From Fidelibacterota bacterium (lineage in GTDB: Bacteria > Fidelibacterota > UBA8477 > JABMPR01), in the NCBI GenBank assembly GCA_016844945.1, contig JAERTJ010000187.1, positions 1 to 64,000 of the forward strand: 64,000 nucleotides of DNA, in the 5' to 3' direction. Within the stretch, counting starts at the first letter, position 1. Each line of letters starts with the position of its first letter. This document shows positions 44,177-53,556 of the stretch, one piece after another. The translations under genes were made by a program, and so were the position numbers. The notes below the pieces were generated by a model that saw nothing but the letters and a program-made list of their open reading frames with translations, made no database searches and had not been told where the DNA came from.

Positions 44177-45226
44177 TTACCAGTTAATGTCTTCATCTTT
44201 CATAACAGTGTCAGCGGGAATATCATGTAAAACTGTTTTACCCAGAAGTTCATGAATTCGTGCCGGGGAAATACCAGTTCCAGGACCTTTAGTTGTGAGC
44301 ATGTCGCGAGTAATAATGGTACCTGACGCTATATCTATTTGTGATACAACAGATTTAGCAAGTTTCTTAAATATTGGGTGTTCAGATTCCTGAACTCGTT
44401 TGACACCCACACCCATGGCAGATTCTATGTGTCTTATATCCCGTGTCATTTTTCCAAAACCACCTGGTTCCAGGGAAGCTGCGTGATCTCCACCTTTCAT
44501 GGTTCTGTCCAGGGTGAAATGACGCTCCACTATTTTGGCACCAAGCGCTACGGCAGCTTCAGTAATGGCAATACCCAGTTCGTGACCTGAATATCCAATG
44601 ACATAATCTGGGAAAGTCTGACGAAAGGTATTTAACACCTCCAGATTTATCTCTTCAAATACTGTAGGGTATGTGGACGTACACTGGAGAAGGGCTATTT
44701 GATTGTTTATGGGAGCGACAGCAGCGACAGCAATATTTACCATTTCCATATTTGCCATCCCCGTTGAAAGAATCATGGGTTTGTTCTTTTTTGCTGTGTG
44801 AACGAGCAAGGGTAAATTTGTCAAATCGGCAGATGCCATTTTAAAAAAGGGTACGCCAAGTGTATCAAGAAAATCAATGCTTTGTTCATCCCAACCTGAA
44901 GCGATAAAATCCACTCCGGCTTCATTTGAGAATCTCATTAATTCCTGATAATTCAGTTCGGAAAGTTCAAGTGCTGCTTTGTGCTCACCGTAGGTCTTGC
45001 CAAAAGAATTACGATTGTCATAAGGCATCTCAAGGCCTTCGTGGGTGAGGATTCTGTTGATACTCCGCTTTTGAAACTTTACCGCGTTGGCACCAGCACC
45101 CGCAGCTTCGGTAATGAGCTTCTTAGCAATTTCTACATCCCCCTGGTGATTTATCCCGATTTCAGCGATGATGTATGCTGGCTCACGATCACCTACGTGA
45201 AATGAGCCGAGTTGTAAAGTTGGCAA
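44177..45226 (-). CDS. neuB: Sialic-acid (nonulosonate) synthase, NANS-like
   Basis: About 349 residues. Start set at a TTG (45224-45226), with GGAGG 5 bases before it; a TTG at 45238 would put that site inside the coding region. The NeuB barrel runs from IIAEIGINHQGD to ERHFTLDRTMKGGDHAASLEPG, followed by a C-terminal SAF (antifreeze-like) domain from ~290. NSFGKTYGEHKAALELS and LQCTSTYPT resemble the animal NANS type, which uses 6-phospho-mannosamine or mannose-6-P with PEP and makes a 9-phosphate. This fits the adjacent phosphatase. Product could be Neu5Ac-9-P or Kdn-9-P. Confidence 0.85.
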   Translation of the reverse strand: MPTLQLGSFHVGDREPAYIIAEIGINHQGDVEIAKKLITEAAGAGANAVKFQKRSINRILTHEGLEMPYDNRNSFGKTYGEHKAALELSELNYQELMRFSNEAGVDFIASGWDEQSIDFLDTLGVPFFKMASADLTNLPLLVHTAKKNKPMILSTGMANMEMVNIAVAAVAPINNQIALLQCTSTYPTVFEEINLEVLNTFRQTFPDYVIGYSGHELGIAITEAAVALGAKIVERHFTLDRTMKGGDHAASLEPGGFGKMTRDIRHIESAMGVGVKRVQESEHPIFKKLAKSVVSQIDIASGTIITRDMLTTKGPGTGISPARIHELLGKTVLHDIPADTVMKDEDINW

Positions 45227-45255
45227 TGCAACCTCCAATATTCGAATAAAACAGT

Positions 45256-45939
45256 TTAACTTTTTAAGTTTTTAGCAATTTCTTCTAATAAAATAAAATC
45301 ACTAGAAATGTCAATCTCAGGACTATACTCCTCAGGAAATATGGTATAACCAATCCTCCCACCCAATCGATTCCCTGTGCTTTTAAAGCTTTCCAATGTG
45401 AAAATATATACTGATCCATTTTCAACATAACGTATATCGTTTTCAGTCATGTCTTGTCGTCGTGGACGGTTCAGATAATCATATTCCGCTCGTGCGACTT
45501 GTCCATCTACTCTCCAGAAAAAGCGATGGGTAGGAGAAATGCTCAACATGGAGTCAAAGTTTTCGTTTTTAAACTTTTTGAGTGCCTGGTCAAGCGAACC
45601 TGCTGGTCGTAACGGGCTTGTAGCCTGTAACAAAATAATGATTTCAGGTGTCTCACCCATCTTACCCCAGGTATCAACAGCATGTTGGATAGCGGACTCA
45701 GTTGTAGCAGAATCACCAGCTAGTTCGGCTGGTCGCGTAATAATTTCCGCACCTGCAGTTCTGGAGATTTCTGCAATCTGTTTATCGTCAGTGGAAACAA
45801 ATACCCGGTCTACCAGATCTGCCTCTAGGGCATATTGAATGGAATGGCACATAAGGGGCTCACCCATAAAGGGTAGGATGTTCTTATGAGGAACACCTTT
45901 GGATCCCCCTCTGGCAGGTATAATACAAAAAATCGACAT
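45256..45939 (-). CDS. neuA: CMP-nonulosonate (acylneuraminate) cytidylyltransferase
   Basis: 227 residues. The nucleotide-binding start IPARGGSKGVPHKNILPFMG is complete, followed by VFVSTDDKQIAEISR, QATSPLRPAGSLDQAL, and DISSDFILLEEI near the end (metal Asp residues). This is the NeuA/PseF/LegF group, not KdsB, which opens with IPARxxSxRLPGK. It activates the 2-keto-3-deoxy sugar with CTP. First gene of the minus-strand cluster; 17 bp plus the neuB leader separate it from neuB. Confidence 0.88.
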   Translation of the reverse strand: MSIFCIIPARGGSKGVPHKNILPFMGEPLMCHSIQYALEADLVDRVFVSTDDKQIAEISRTAGAEIITRPAELAGDSATTESAIQHAVDTWGKMGETPEIIILLQATSPLRPAGSLDQALKKFKNENFDSMLSISPTHRFFWRVDGQVARAEYDYLNRPRRQDMTENDIRYVENGSVYIFTLESFKSTGNRLGGRIGYTIFPEEYSPEIDISSDFILLEEIAKNLKS

Positions 45940-46009
45940 CTCTCAATATAGTCAGATCATACCATAACACAGACCACATTATGTGGCGTTTCGAAATGTT
46001 AAGAACCAA

Positions 46010-46441
46010 TGATTAATCTTGACCCTAAGCGCAAAGTCCTGCTAATCATCAAAGCCTGGCTTGCCAAAGAATGGGATTTTCTCAGGATATTGAAGAAGGT
46101 ACAGAACCGTTTGTAGAACATCCATGCCTCACCGTTTTTGATATGGATTGTAGCACAGATCAATCCCGAAAGCATAAACATGAAAAGGGATTTGGCTATT
46201 CATGACATGACCCTGCATATCCTTATGAACATAATTCCATCTGGTCAGCAGTCATTTCAAAAATGGTTTTGTCAAACTATTCCTTCTCTTGAGCTTTGTT
46301 TATGAACTCAAAAATGACATAATCGACATAGGCTAGTGTGTGTTGAACTGATTTGTTGCTATACAAAGAGTCTGGAAAAGCCTCAATTACGTTTCCTGGA
46401 AAATTAAAATACTAAAGCGGGCTATTTGGGTGATAATCCAT
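46010..46441 (-). pseudogene. Probable decayed gene, unrecognised
   Basis: The ~567-bp gap between neuA and the EamA gene holds, on the minus strand, a reading from an ATG at 46441 with coding-like sense (VIEAFPDSLYSNKSVQHTLA, then YVDYVIFEFINKAQEKE). It is broken by TAG at 46412, TAG at 46277 and TAA at 46223. A second frame continues from ~46239 (WNYVHKDMQGHVMNSQIPFH, VYAFGIDLCYNP), with stops at 46129 and 46042. Together this suggests one gene of about 140 codons with several stops and a frameshift. No family recognised; chance open frames cannot be excluded. Confidence 0.3.
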
Positions 46442-46506
46442 CATAATTATATGCTTAGATGTAAAGTATTTGGAGTGTCTGATATAAAACGGATTATGTT
46501 CTGGGG

Positions 46507-47358
46507 ATGAATAATAGAGTCTATCTAATTTTACTTGTAGGTTTGCTGGGGGTCAGTTTTGGCGCTCCCCTGGCAAGATATGTCCCTGAACTTGCCGCAT
46601 TAACCATCGCTTTTTGGCGTATGGCAGGTGCATCTGGAGTTTTATGGAGCCATGGAACAATTTCCAGGCAAGGACCTCTGGATAAAAAGAAAATTCCAGC
46701 CATCATGATAGCCGGAATCTTTCTGGCATTGCATTTTGCCTGTTTCTACTCCGCTGTTAAACTTACAAGTATTGCCAATGCAACTCTGTTCGCCACCCTT
46801 GCACCGATTTTCACTTTGGTTTATGAACGTCTTGTGCTCAAACATTCCATGAGCTCTGGCGTTCTTGTTGGATTGACACTGGCAATCATGGGTGGTGTGA
46901 TTATTCAGGGTGCGGGATTTGAACTGGGCACTGATGCAACCTGGGGTGACATGATGGCATTGGCTAGCTCCGCTTTTATGGCGGTGGTACTGCTCATTGG
47001 TCAAAGGGTTCGCCCTGAGATTTCAGCCATCATGTACACAAGATGGTTGTACCTCTTTGCGGCATTAACGCTCCTGGTCATAGGCTTGTTAAGTGGGATG
47101 GATCTCAGCTTTGAATTGATAGACCTCAAATGGTTGGTGCTTCTGGTGATTCTGCCGACCCTTATTGGTCATAACAGCATGAATTATGCTGTGAAATATT
47201 TAAGACCAACAATCGTTGGAGCTATGCCCTTTGGCGAGCCCATTCTGGCATCAGTCTTTGCCTGGGTGTTATTTGGTGAGCAGGTAACAGTTGCTTTAGT
47301 TATAGGTGGATGTATTACGATTTCAGGACTTGTGTTGCTGACCTATAGCAGAAAGTGA
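46507..47358 (+). CDS. EamA/DMT-superfamily transporter
   Basis: 283 residues, ten predicted membrane helices in two EamA repeats. The first repeat shows LTIAFWRMAGASGVLW and LHFACFYSAVKLTSIANATL; the second shows NYAVKYLRPTIVGAMPFGEPILASVFAWVLFGEQ (in part), the usual end block. Members export metabolites or sugars; substrate unknown. It is the only plus-strand gene in this 15-kb minus-strand stretch. Confidence 0.88.
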   Translation: MNNRVYLILLVGLLGVSFGAPLARYVPELAALTIAFWRMAGASGVLWSHGTISRQGPLDKKKIPAIMIAGIFLALHFACFYSAVKLTSIANATLFATLAPIFTLVYERLVLKHSMSSGVLVGLTLAIMGGVIIQGAGFELGTDATWGDMMALASSAFMAVVLLIGQRVRPEISAIMYTRWLYLFAALTLLVIGLLSGMDLSFELIDLKWLVLLVILPTLIGHNSMNYAVKYLRPTIVGAMPFGEPILASVFAWVLFGEQVTVALVIGGCITISGLVLLTYSRK

Positions 47359-47388
47359 AGCTTTTCCTCCTTTCAAATGACTCCGAGC

Positions 47389-48498
47389 TTAAGGGGTTCT
47401 CACCAACAGGTTGTTGTATATATCAATCAACTTGGAAATCTGGTTTTCCATGGAATACTCTTCGGCAAGTGTATGAAGATCAGGACGAATTTTCGTGGGA
47501 TCTATAACATCAGACCAACGCGTGTCCTGAGTCTTAACAAATCCACAAGCATGGTTCTGAATAAACTCTGACATGGCGTCAGCATTGATGGCTACCACTG
47601 GTATCCCGGCAAAGATATAGTCAAACAATTTGTTCCCCATGGCTGCATTGAGGTAGTCTCTCGTCAAATCAGACACATCATAATCAAAATTAAACCCAAC
47701 TATTCCATAGTCAAATTCATGCATTTTGGGGAGGAGCTCTTTATAAGGCAAAGGCTTATTAAGGCGAAAATTAGCATTCTCTTCAGCAAGTCTGGCTAGC
47801 GTCGGTAACCGATGGGTGTCAGAAGCTGAAAACACATCGATTGAATGCCCTTCATCGAGTATTGATTTGAAGATTTTAAAATAATCTCGGTAGTAAGTAT
47901 GAGTTCTCTTTTCAAACTCACTATCAATGACGCCCCCCTGATAAACAAACTTATAAGGCGATTTGGATCGCAATACTTTACTGCGTTTGAGGATGTTTGT
48001 TCTACTGGGAAGGCTCAGGAGACTATGAGAATTCTGACTCCCATATTTTTCATCACCATATGTTATAAACTTGTCACTCACGTGAATAATGGCATCGGCG
48101 TTTTTGTAGGCATATTCTTCATCAGGTTCAGGCCTGTTGGTTCTCATGCTTGTCATATCATGGATGTCATAAACAATGGGTTTAACATTCTTGAATTTTG
48201 AGAGAATGACCCTGAGTGGAAAGTTGGGCTCGTTGTGGAAGTGAATGATGTCTATAGAGGGAGTAAGCCGCTTGATTAATCTTTGCAGCTGATAACTTCT
48301 TAAAGCATTGTCCCTAAACTTCATGTTGTGAATTTTAACATTACTTTTAATTAGGTCCGATACTCTACTTTCATAATACTTCATCTCAATAACAAGAGAT
48401 ACTTTAACTAATCCTGTAGAGAGGAGCGCTTCTATTTGCTTGGATGCTCTAATACAGAATCTTGGATGAATAACCAGTATATGTAATTTATCCGCCAC
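47389..48498 (-). CDS. Glycosyltransferase (GT4-like), copy B
   Basis: 369 residues; GTG start after the neighbour's stop. GT-B outline: N-terminal LHILVIHPRFCIRASKQIEAL, IIHFHNEPNFPLRVIL, VYDIHDMTSMRTNRPEPDEEYAYKNADAIIHVSDKFI (in part), and the donor lobe MGNKLFDYIFAGIPVVAINADAMSEFI. Closely alike over its whole length to the gene just upstream, so a tandem duplication. Acceptor and donor sugars unknown. Last gene of the polysaccharide block on this strand. Confidence 0.82.
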   Translation of the reverse strand: MADKLHILVIHPRFCIRASKQIEALLSTGLVKVSLVIEMKYYESRVSDLIKSNVKIHNMKFRDNALRSYQLQRLIKRLTPSIDIIHFHNEPNFPLRVILSKFKNVKPIVYDIHDMTSMRTNRPEPDEEYAYKNADAIIHVSDKFITYGDEKYGSQNSHSLLSLPSRTNILKRSKVLRSKSPYKFVYQGGVIDSEFEKRTHTYYRDYFKIFKSILDEGHSIDVFSASDTHRLPTLARLAEENANFRLNKPLPYKELLPKMHEFDYGIVGFNFDYDVSDLTRDYLNAAMGNKLFDYIFAGIPVVAINADAMSEFIQNHACGFVKTQDTRWSDVIDPTKIRPDLHTLAEEYSMENQISKLIDIYNNLLVRTP

Positions 48499-48500
48499 TT

Positions 48501-49604
48501 TTATTGCACTTTATCCTTTATCAATGATTTATATATCTCGAATAGCTCTCGGGATTGCGCCTCTGCAGAAAACTTATGGGCTACTTGTGTGTAATCTCCA
48601 GGAGTAATATTTTGTGCTGTGTCCTTCCATGTTGAATCATTGTCTTTTACTGCCCCACAGTTATTGTCTGTGACAAATTTGCCCATAGCGTTGGCACTTG
48701 TTACTATAACAGGTAAGCCTGAGCACAGATAGTCAAAAAGTTTATTCCCAACAGCTCCATTTAAGTACTCAATGGAGGTAGGGATGAGTTGATCGAAATT
48801 GAAACCAGCCAGGCCGATATCATAGGTGTTCATTTTGTGAACTAATTCTACATAATCTAAATGGCCATGGAAATGAAATCTGGGGTATTTATTCATCAAC
48901 GCTTTGTATGAGGGTAGGTCGGCTTCAGAAACGCTTGTGAACAAATGTATATGATGACCTTCTTTGAGGATACTTTCAAATATGGGATGATAGTTTCTAT
49001 ATCGAAATCTATCTTTCCCATTCCAGGTTGGGTCAAAGATCCCACCCTGGTAAACAAAATGAATTTCATCATAGTTTATGGGTGCTTTTGAGTCACTGAT
49101 GATGTTGTCTTGTGAGGAAGAGCTATACAATGCATGGCAATTCTGTTGACCGTAGTACTTTTCACCAATCCCAATGAACTCCTCACTTACATGTATGATA
49201 GCGTCACTATGTAGATATGCAAATTTTTCATTTGAGTTGATTGTACCAGTACGGCAACTGGTCATATCATGAATATCATAAATGACTGGGATTTTATGCT
49301 TCACAACATCGATGGCATCAACGACATGGTAGTTGGGTTCATTGTGACAATGAATGAGATCAACACCTGTAAGCAAGGGTCTCAGGAATTTTCTAAACAG
49401 AAATCGAGATATATAGTTATGACGAAACTTATGTGTGATTATGTGCACATGGGGATGCGCTTCGAAATTGGCTAGCAGGTGTCTAAACCTGGGCTTCGTA
49501 ATGATTGTAATCTTCATCGAGCCAGTCCCAAGCAGACCTTGCATCTGTTTGATGGTCCGTGCGGTAAGGTGAGGGCTGATTTTAAGTATGTGAGGCATGG
49601 TCAT
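48501..49604 (-). CDS. Glycosyltransferase (GT4-like), copy A
   Basis: 367 residues. The same plan as copy B: PHILKISPHLTARTIKQMQ, DLIHCHNEPNYHVVDAI, VIYDIHDMTSCRTG, DAIIHVSEEFIGIGEKYYG and VGNKLFDYLCSGLPVIVTSANAMGKFV. The paralogues have diverged most in the regions lining the acceptor cleft (residues ~60-90 and 215-245), suggesting they add different residues. Start overlaps the stop of the preceding CgeB-like gene (TGATG). Confidence 0.82.
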   Translation of the reverse strand: MTMPHILKISPHLTARTIKQMQGLLGTGSMKITIITKPRFRHLLANFEAHPHVHIITHKFRHNYISRFLFRKFLRPLLTGVDLIHCHNEPNYHVVDAIDVVKHKIPVIYDIHDMTSCRTGTINSNEKFAYLHSDAIIHVSEEFIGIGEKYYGQQNCHALYSSSSQDNIISDSKAPINYDEIHFVYQGGIFDPTWNGKDRFRYRNYHPIFESILKEGHHIHLFTSVSEADLPSYKALMNKYPRFHFHGHLDYVELVHKMNTYDIGLAGFNFDQLIPTSIEYLNGAVGNKLFDYLCSGLPVIVTSANAMGKFVTDNNCGAVKDNDSTWKDTAQNITPGDYTQVAHKFSAEAQSRELFEIYKSLIKDKVQ

Positions 49605-50557
49605 CAGGCAGAGGGGAGGTTGTCACAAAATTGGATAACTCTATTGTTATAACTGTTTAACTGATGAGCCTTTGCATAACCAGTTTTCCGGATAGATTCG
49701 CGTTCCTTGTCTTTATCTGGTGACAACGACTTGTCAATTTTTGTAATTAAATCCTGCTCCCCGTCAAAGAGGATCACATCCTCATTGTCAGTGTAAATGG
49801 TCTCGATTCCTTCGATTTTTTCTGCGATACAAAAAGCACCACTACCTATCATCAAGTGAATTCTATCACTCCAATAATAAGGAAGAAGATTAGAAAAATT
49901 TAAGACAAGAACAATTTTGATTTCTGAAACTACGGTTCCAATACCCTTTTGATCCACGGCTGGTCGGACATTCTTAAAACCTGCGGTTTTAAATTTGTCA
50001 ACATCTGAAGTATAAATGATCAATGAATATTTATCATCCAATAATTTGAGCAAACTAGTTCTGTTCTGGTGAACCACATGGAATGATCCGAAAAACCCTA
50101 AATCGTATTGATGTTCTTTGGCTACTACCATTTCGCAAAGGTGCGGAACCCCTTGATCTAACCAGACAGGTGAAATGCCTTCATCTATATACCGACTGAA
50201 CATACTTTTGTCTTTATTAAAGAATGTTGTGACCATCTTGGCAACTTCAATAACCCGTTGTTGTCGTTTAGCATTGACGGTTGCTGTATCAAAATACCAC
50301 CAATAAACAGGGATTTTTTTGTTTCTGGACCAGTCAAGAATCGTTTTGCGCCTAAATATCAATTTTAAAGAGTTGAAGATTATTCCATCAATTGAACAAA
50401 GCTTTTGGAGCTGCTTAATACGGAAGGCATAAAACCCTGAAACAATATGAACCACATGCCCCAGTTTTTTTAATTCTTCAATAATAAAATATTCATTCCT
50501 GGTTTTGTAATAGGATGAATGTTTTGAGGGGACTAAATATATAAAGGTCTTACTCAA
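49604..50557 (-). CDS. CgeB-like glycosyltransferase
   Basis: 317 residues, starting with a TTG that overlaps the end of the preceding gene by 8 bp. The C-terminal half carries the Glyco_trans_1_2/CgeB block: WSDRIHLMIGSGAFCIAEKI, TDNEDVILFDGEQDLITKI, then a helix ending TGYAKAHQLNSYNNRV. The N-terminal lobe is divergent. Works with the neighbouring transferases on one glycan. Confidence 0.75.
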   Translation of the reverse strand: MSKTFIYLVPSKHSSYYKTRNEYFIIEELKKLGHVVHIVSGFYAFRIKQLQKLCSIDGIIFNSLKLIFRRKTILDWSRNKKIPVYWWYFDTATVNAKRQQRVIEVAKMVTTFFNKDKSMFSRYIDEGISPVWLDQGVPHLCEMVVAKEHQYDLGFFGSFHVVHQNRTSLLKLLDDKYSLIIYTSDVDKFKTAGFKNVRPAVDQKGIGTVVSEIKIVLVLNFSNLLPYYWSDRIHLMIGSGAFCIAEKIEGIETIYTDNEDVILFDGEQDLITKIDKSLSPDKDKERESIRKTGYAKAHQLNSYNNRVIQFCDNLPSA

Positions 50558-51584
50558 AGAGTTTTATACCCATATTCTGTTTAAAACTTTCAATGGATTG
50601 AATAACAGTGTTACCAATGTCTTCCTTATACTTGTTTAACTGGGTCCTATCTGCAATGAGCTGCCTGAAGCCCATGAGTAGGTCTGTACGATCTGCTTCA
50701 AAAATCGGTTGATTACGTAATGCATCGATTTGTCTGGAGGAAACACAAATACCAGTTTCACCATGCCTGATGATTTCATTGAGCGGAGAAATGTCCAGAG
50801 TCAGCGTGGGGAGGTTGGCATGGAGACCCTCTAGAAGCGTTAACCCAAAGCCTTCAAATTTTGAAGGTGCCAGGTTAACATCAAATTGATTAAGAAAGCT
50901 GATATATTCATCGCGATCAAAATTCTCCTGAATCAAGGTGACCCTTTGATCATTTCTGAGATCACGAGAGTGCTTTCTGAGGATGGCTTTTGACCAACGT
51001 TGGATTTTTTTTGTTAGCTTGATAGTAAACTGAACATCATGACCTGGGTAATCTTGTATTAGGTTGACAATGGCTTCCAGGTTCCGCCGTTCTTTGTAAC
51101 CCCCTGTTCCCCCATTAAACAACACTTTTATAACCTCATGTGAGGCAGGGCGAAAGTCGCTTATAGGGAATTCGTGTAGAATCCAGGGCTGGTATACAAT
51201 ATTGATCAACCCATCGCCTTTCAAGCCATCCAGTGCTATTTTAGATTTGCAAAACACTTTTTGATACTGATTGAGATATGCGTTTAAATCCGGTTCATAA
51301 AATTCATAGTTTACCATGTGGAATAAATGATCGGTGACAGCTTTAATGTTTTCGATATGCTTGACCGGAAAAACTTCGAATGAGAAAAACACATCTTCAG
51401 GGTTAATGTTATTATGAACAGAATTAATGGGCATAAATTCACAATCCCATTTGACCTTTTTCCGAGTTCGGTACGTGATGATTGGTTGGTAGCCGTGATC
51501 TAAAAATATCTGCTCAATGACTTTGGCATCATAACTCAGTCCCTGTTCCTGCCAGGGAGTATATAGAAAGACTCGTTTACTCAT
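50550..51584 (-). CDS. Family 1/4 glycosyltransferase
   Basis: About 344 residues from the ATG at 51584 (MSKRVFLYTPWQEQGLSYDA); the frame extends upstream into the LTA-synthase-like gene. The donor lobe has FNGGTGGYKERRNLEAIVNL, then FDVNLAPSKFEGFGLTLLEG (the E-x7-E motif of GT4) and LTLDISPLNEIIRHGETGICV. The acceptor lobe is unlike typical GT4 members, with MVNYEFYEPDLNAYLNQYQK resembling mannosyltransferases of the 'man-in-the-middle' type. Sugar unknown. Confidence 0.83.
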   Translation of the reverse strand: MSKRVFLYTPWQEQGLSYDAKVIEQIFLDHGYQPIITYRTRKKVKWDCEFMPINSVHNNINPEDVFFSFEVFPVKHIENIKAVTDHLFHMVNYEFYEPDLNAYLNQYQKVFCKSKIALDGLKGDGLINIVYQPWILHEFPISDFRPASHEVIKVLFNGGTGGYKERRNLEAIVNLIQDYPGHDVQFTIKLTKKIQRWSKAILRKHSRDLRNDQRVTLIQENFDRDEYISFLNQFDVNLAPSKFEGFGLTLLEGLHANLPTLTLDISPLNEIIRHGETGICVSSRQIDALRNQPIFEADRTDLLMGFRQLIADRTQLNKYKEDIGNTVIQSIESFKQNMGIKLFE

Positions 51585-53556
51585 TGTGATACCGTAGATA
51601 TTTAGATAGCTCATAATAAGCATCAGAAAGACTATCCATAAAACTCATCTCACTGTTTCGTTCGCTCAACAATTCAGCATTACTGATATCATAGACCTTC
51701 GATGAATCACCATCTCGTTTAGTAAGCACATAATCCTCACTGATCAACCCGTATGATCCAGTGCCTGCAGTGAATGTAAAGGCGTAGTGAGGGATGCTGT
51801 CGGGCAGATTAATAAGATCTTTCCCCAGGGCGGTATTGGTGAAGGACTTCCCAAGCAGACCCATTAGGGTGGGCATCAGGTCTATTTCTGAAGCCGGTCT
51901 ATAAACATCCCGGGGTTCAACACCAAGACCCGGAGCGTAAATCACCAGAGGTACTTGATAATAATGGAGGGATAGTCTACCATAGTGAGCTGGCATTGAA
52001 GGATGACCAAATCCATGATCACCGAGGATTACAAAAACAGTATTATCAAAATAATCACTTTGTTTTGCCTTTTTGAAGAACTCCCCGATGGAGTAGTCCA
52101 TAAATCTGAAGGAATCATACTCCTTCTGATCTGAAAAGCCTGTGTCGTAAAAGTCACCTTCATATATATCCCTTTTGAATGGTGTTTCATCGGGAATAGA
52201 GAAGGGGGGATGATGACCAGCTGTTAAAGCAACCGTGATAAAGGGCTCCTGCTCTTCATTAATGGTCCTGTGGATATCCTGAAACAATTCATAGTCAGAG
52301 ATACCCCATGCATTGATTTCTGGCGCTTCATAGCCCCCCTCTTCATGGATGACAATACCCTCGACATTTCGTTTAAAAAAGCCACCAATGTCTCCCCAAT
52401 TTGCACTACCACCGATGAAAAAGTGCTTCTTATAGCCCTCCAGGTCATTCATGATAAAGTGTTGCTGTATAGCATAGGGGTCACGGGTTGAACTTTTATT
52501 GACAGTACTTACATCTGGTAAACCAGCCATGGCACAAAAGATAGAAGCTGCCGTACTGAATTTGGGGACATAGAAATTTCGAAAATGGATGGATTCCGAA
52601 GCTATGCTGTCTAAAACTGGTGAGGCGTTCATTGGATTGCCATAGGCACCACTTTTATAGGTCGGAAAGGTTTCAAGAATGAAAATGACAATGTTTGGAT
52701 CGTTGTAAGTCGTATCCGGGAGGTAGGTGTGGCGGGAAAATTTTAAACTGTCTCCCCTGGGGAAATCAAAATAGTCAGCAAATTCAGAGTGATACAATTT
52801 TACCTTCTCATTATTCCAACCAACATTTCTACGCGAATAAGTATTAAAGAAAAATAAAACAGGATTTATGGCTAACTGATTGGCGTTTTCATTCTGTGAA
52901 AAGAAGGCATCGCTCCAACGCAGGGGATAACGTGACCATTTACCATATCCCATTCCAAACGTTATAATAAAAGTTAAAACATATAGAATACTGCGTTGCC
53001 ATATCGGCCATCTTTTGCCAGGGGGTGCAAGTGGGTTTAACACTTTAGATGTGAGCAGATAGTACATCAACCACATACATCCAACCAATAGGATGGCTAT
53101 AATGATAACCGGATATGTTTCCCAGAGCATGTTAATAGAAATCCAGAAATCACTGGCTAGTCCCAGTATGGAAGCGTCGAGGCGATTGCCCAGATACCCA
53201 AAATTACCAAGATCGGCGATGTAAAACGCCAGGAGGGCCAGAGCCATAATCAACCAATAGATTTGCCAGCCAACTAAACCGCTTTTCGGCTTCTCCAGCT
53301 TGAGAAATGGAATCCAGGAAAGTAGGATAAAAGGTAGCCAGATGAGTACAATCAGGCGTATGTCAAAACGGAACCCCAACCAGAAAGATTTCAGGGTGAG
53401 ACCAAAAGGGATATTTGAAAAAGTATCAAAAAAGACAAAGTAAAGGATTACGCGAAAAACGGTAAGGAGTGCCAGGAAAAACAGAAATGTTTTAGCCAGA
53501 ATAAGAAAGCGAGTGGGTAGAGCAGACAAGTATTTCAAGTGAGGTCGGTCATCCAA
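51577..53556 (-). CDS. LTA-synthase-family membrane phosphotransferase (sulfatase fold)
   Basis: 659 residues. Five N-terminal membrane helices to about residue 205, then an exposed sulfatase/alkaline-phosphatase-type domain from ~280 (NIVIFILETFPTYKSGAYGN). The nucleophile Thr lies in KFSTAASIFCAMAG near 340; metal His/Asp are in TAGHHPPFS and LGDHGFGHPSMPAHYGRLS. In Gram-negatives this family adds phosphoglycerol or phosphoethanolamine to glycans, as OpgB does. The ispD-type gene and glycosyltransferases beside it support a phosphate-containing surface polymer. Confidence 0.88.
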   Translation of the reverse strand: MDDRPHLKYLSALPTRFLILAKTFLFFLALLTVFRVILYFVFFDTFSNIPFGLTLKSFWLGFRFDIRLIVLIWLPFILLSWIPFLKLEKPKSGLVGWQIYWLIMALALLAFYIADLGNFGYLGNRLDASILGLASDFWISINMLWETYPVIIIAILLVGCMWLMYYLLTSKVLNPLAPPGKRWPIWQRSILYVLTFIITFGMGYGKWSRYPLRWSDAFFSQNENANQLAINPVLFFFNTYSRRNVGWNNEKVKLYHSEFADYFDFPRGDSLKFSRHTYLPDTTYNDPNIVIFILETFPTYKSGAYGNPMNASPVLDSIASESIHFRNFYVPKFSTAASIFCAMAGLPDVSTVNKSSTRDPYAIQQHFIMNDLEGYKKHFFIGGSANWGDIGGFFKRNVEGIVIHEEGGYEAPEINAWGISDYELFQDIHRTINEEQEPFITVALTAGHHPPFSIPDETPFKRDIYEGDFYDTGFSDQKEYDSFRFMDYSIGEFFKKAKQSDYFDNTVFVILGDHGFGHPSMPAHYGRLSLHYYQVPLVIYAPGLGVEPRDVYRPASEIDLMPTLMGLLGKSFTNTALGKDLINLPDSIPHYAFTFTAGTGSYGLISEDYVLTKRDGDSSKVYDISNAELLSERNSEMSFMDSLSDAYYELSKYLRYHNE

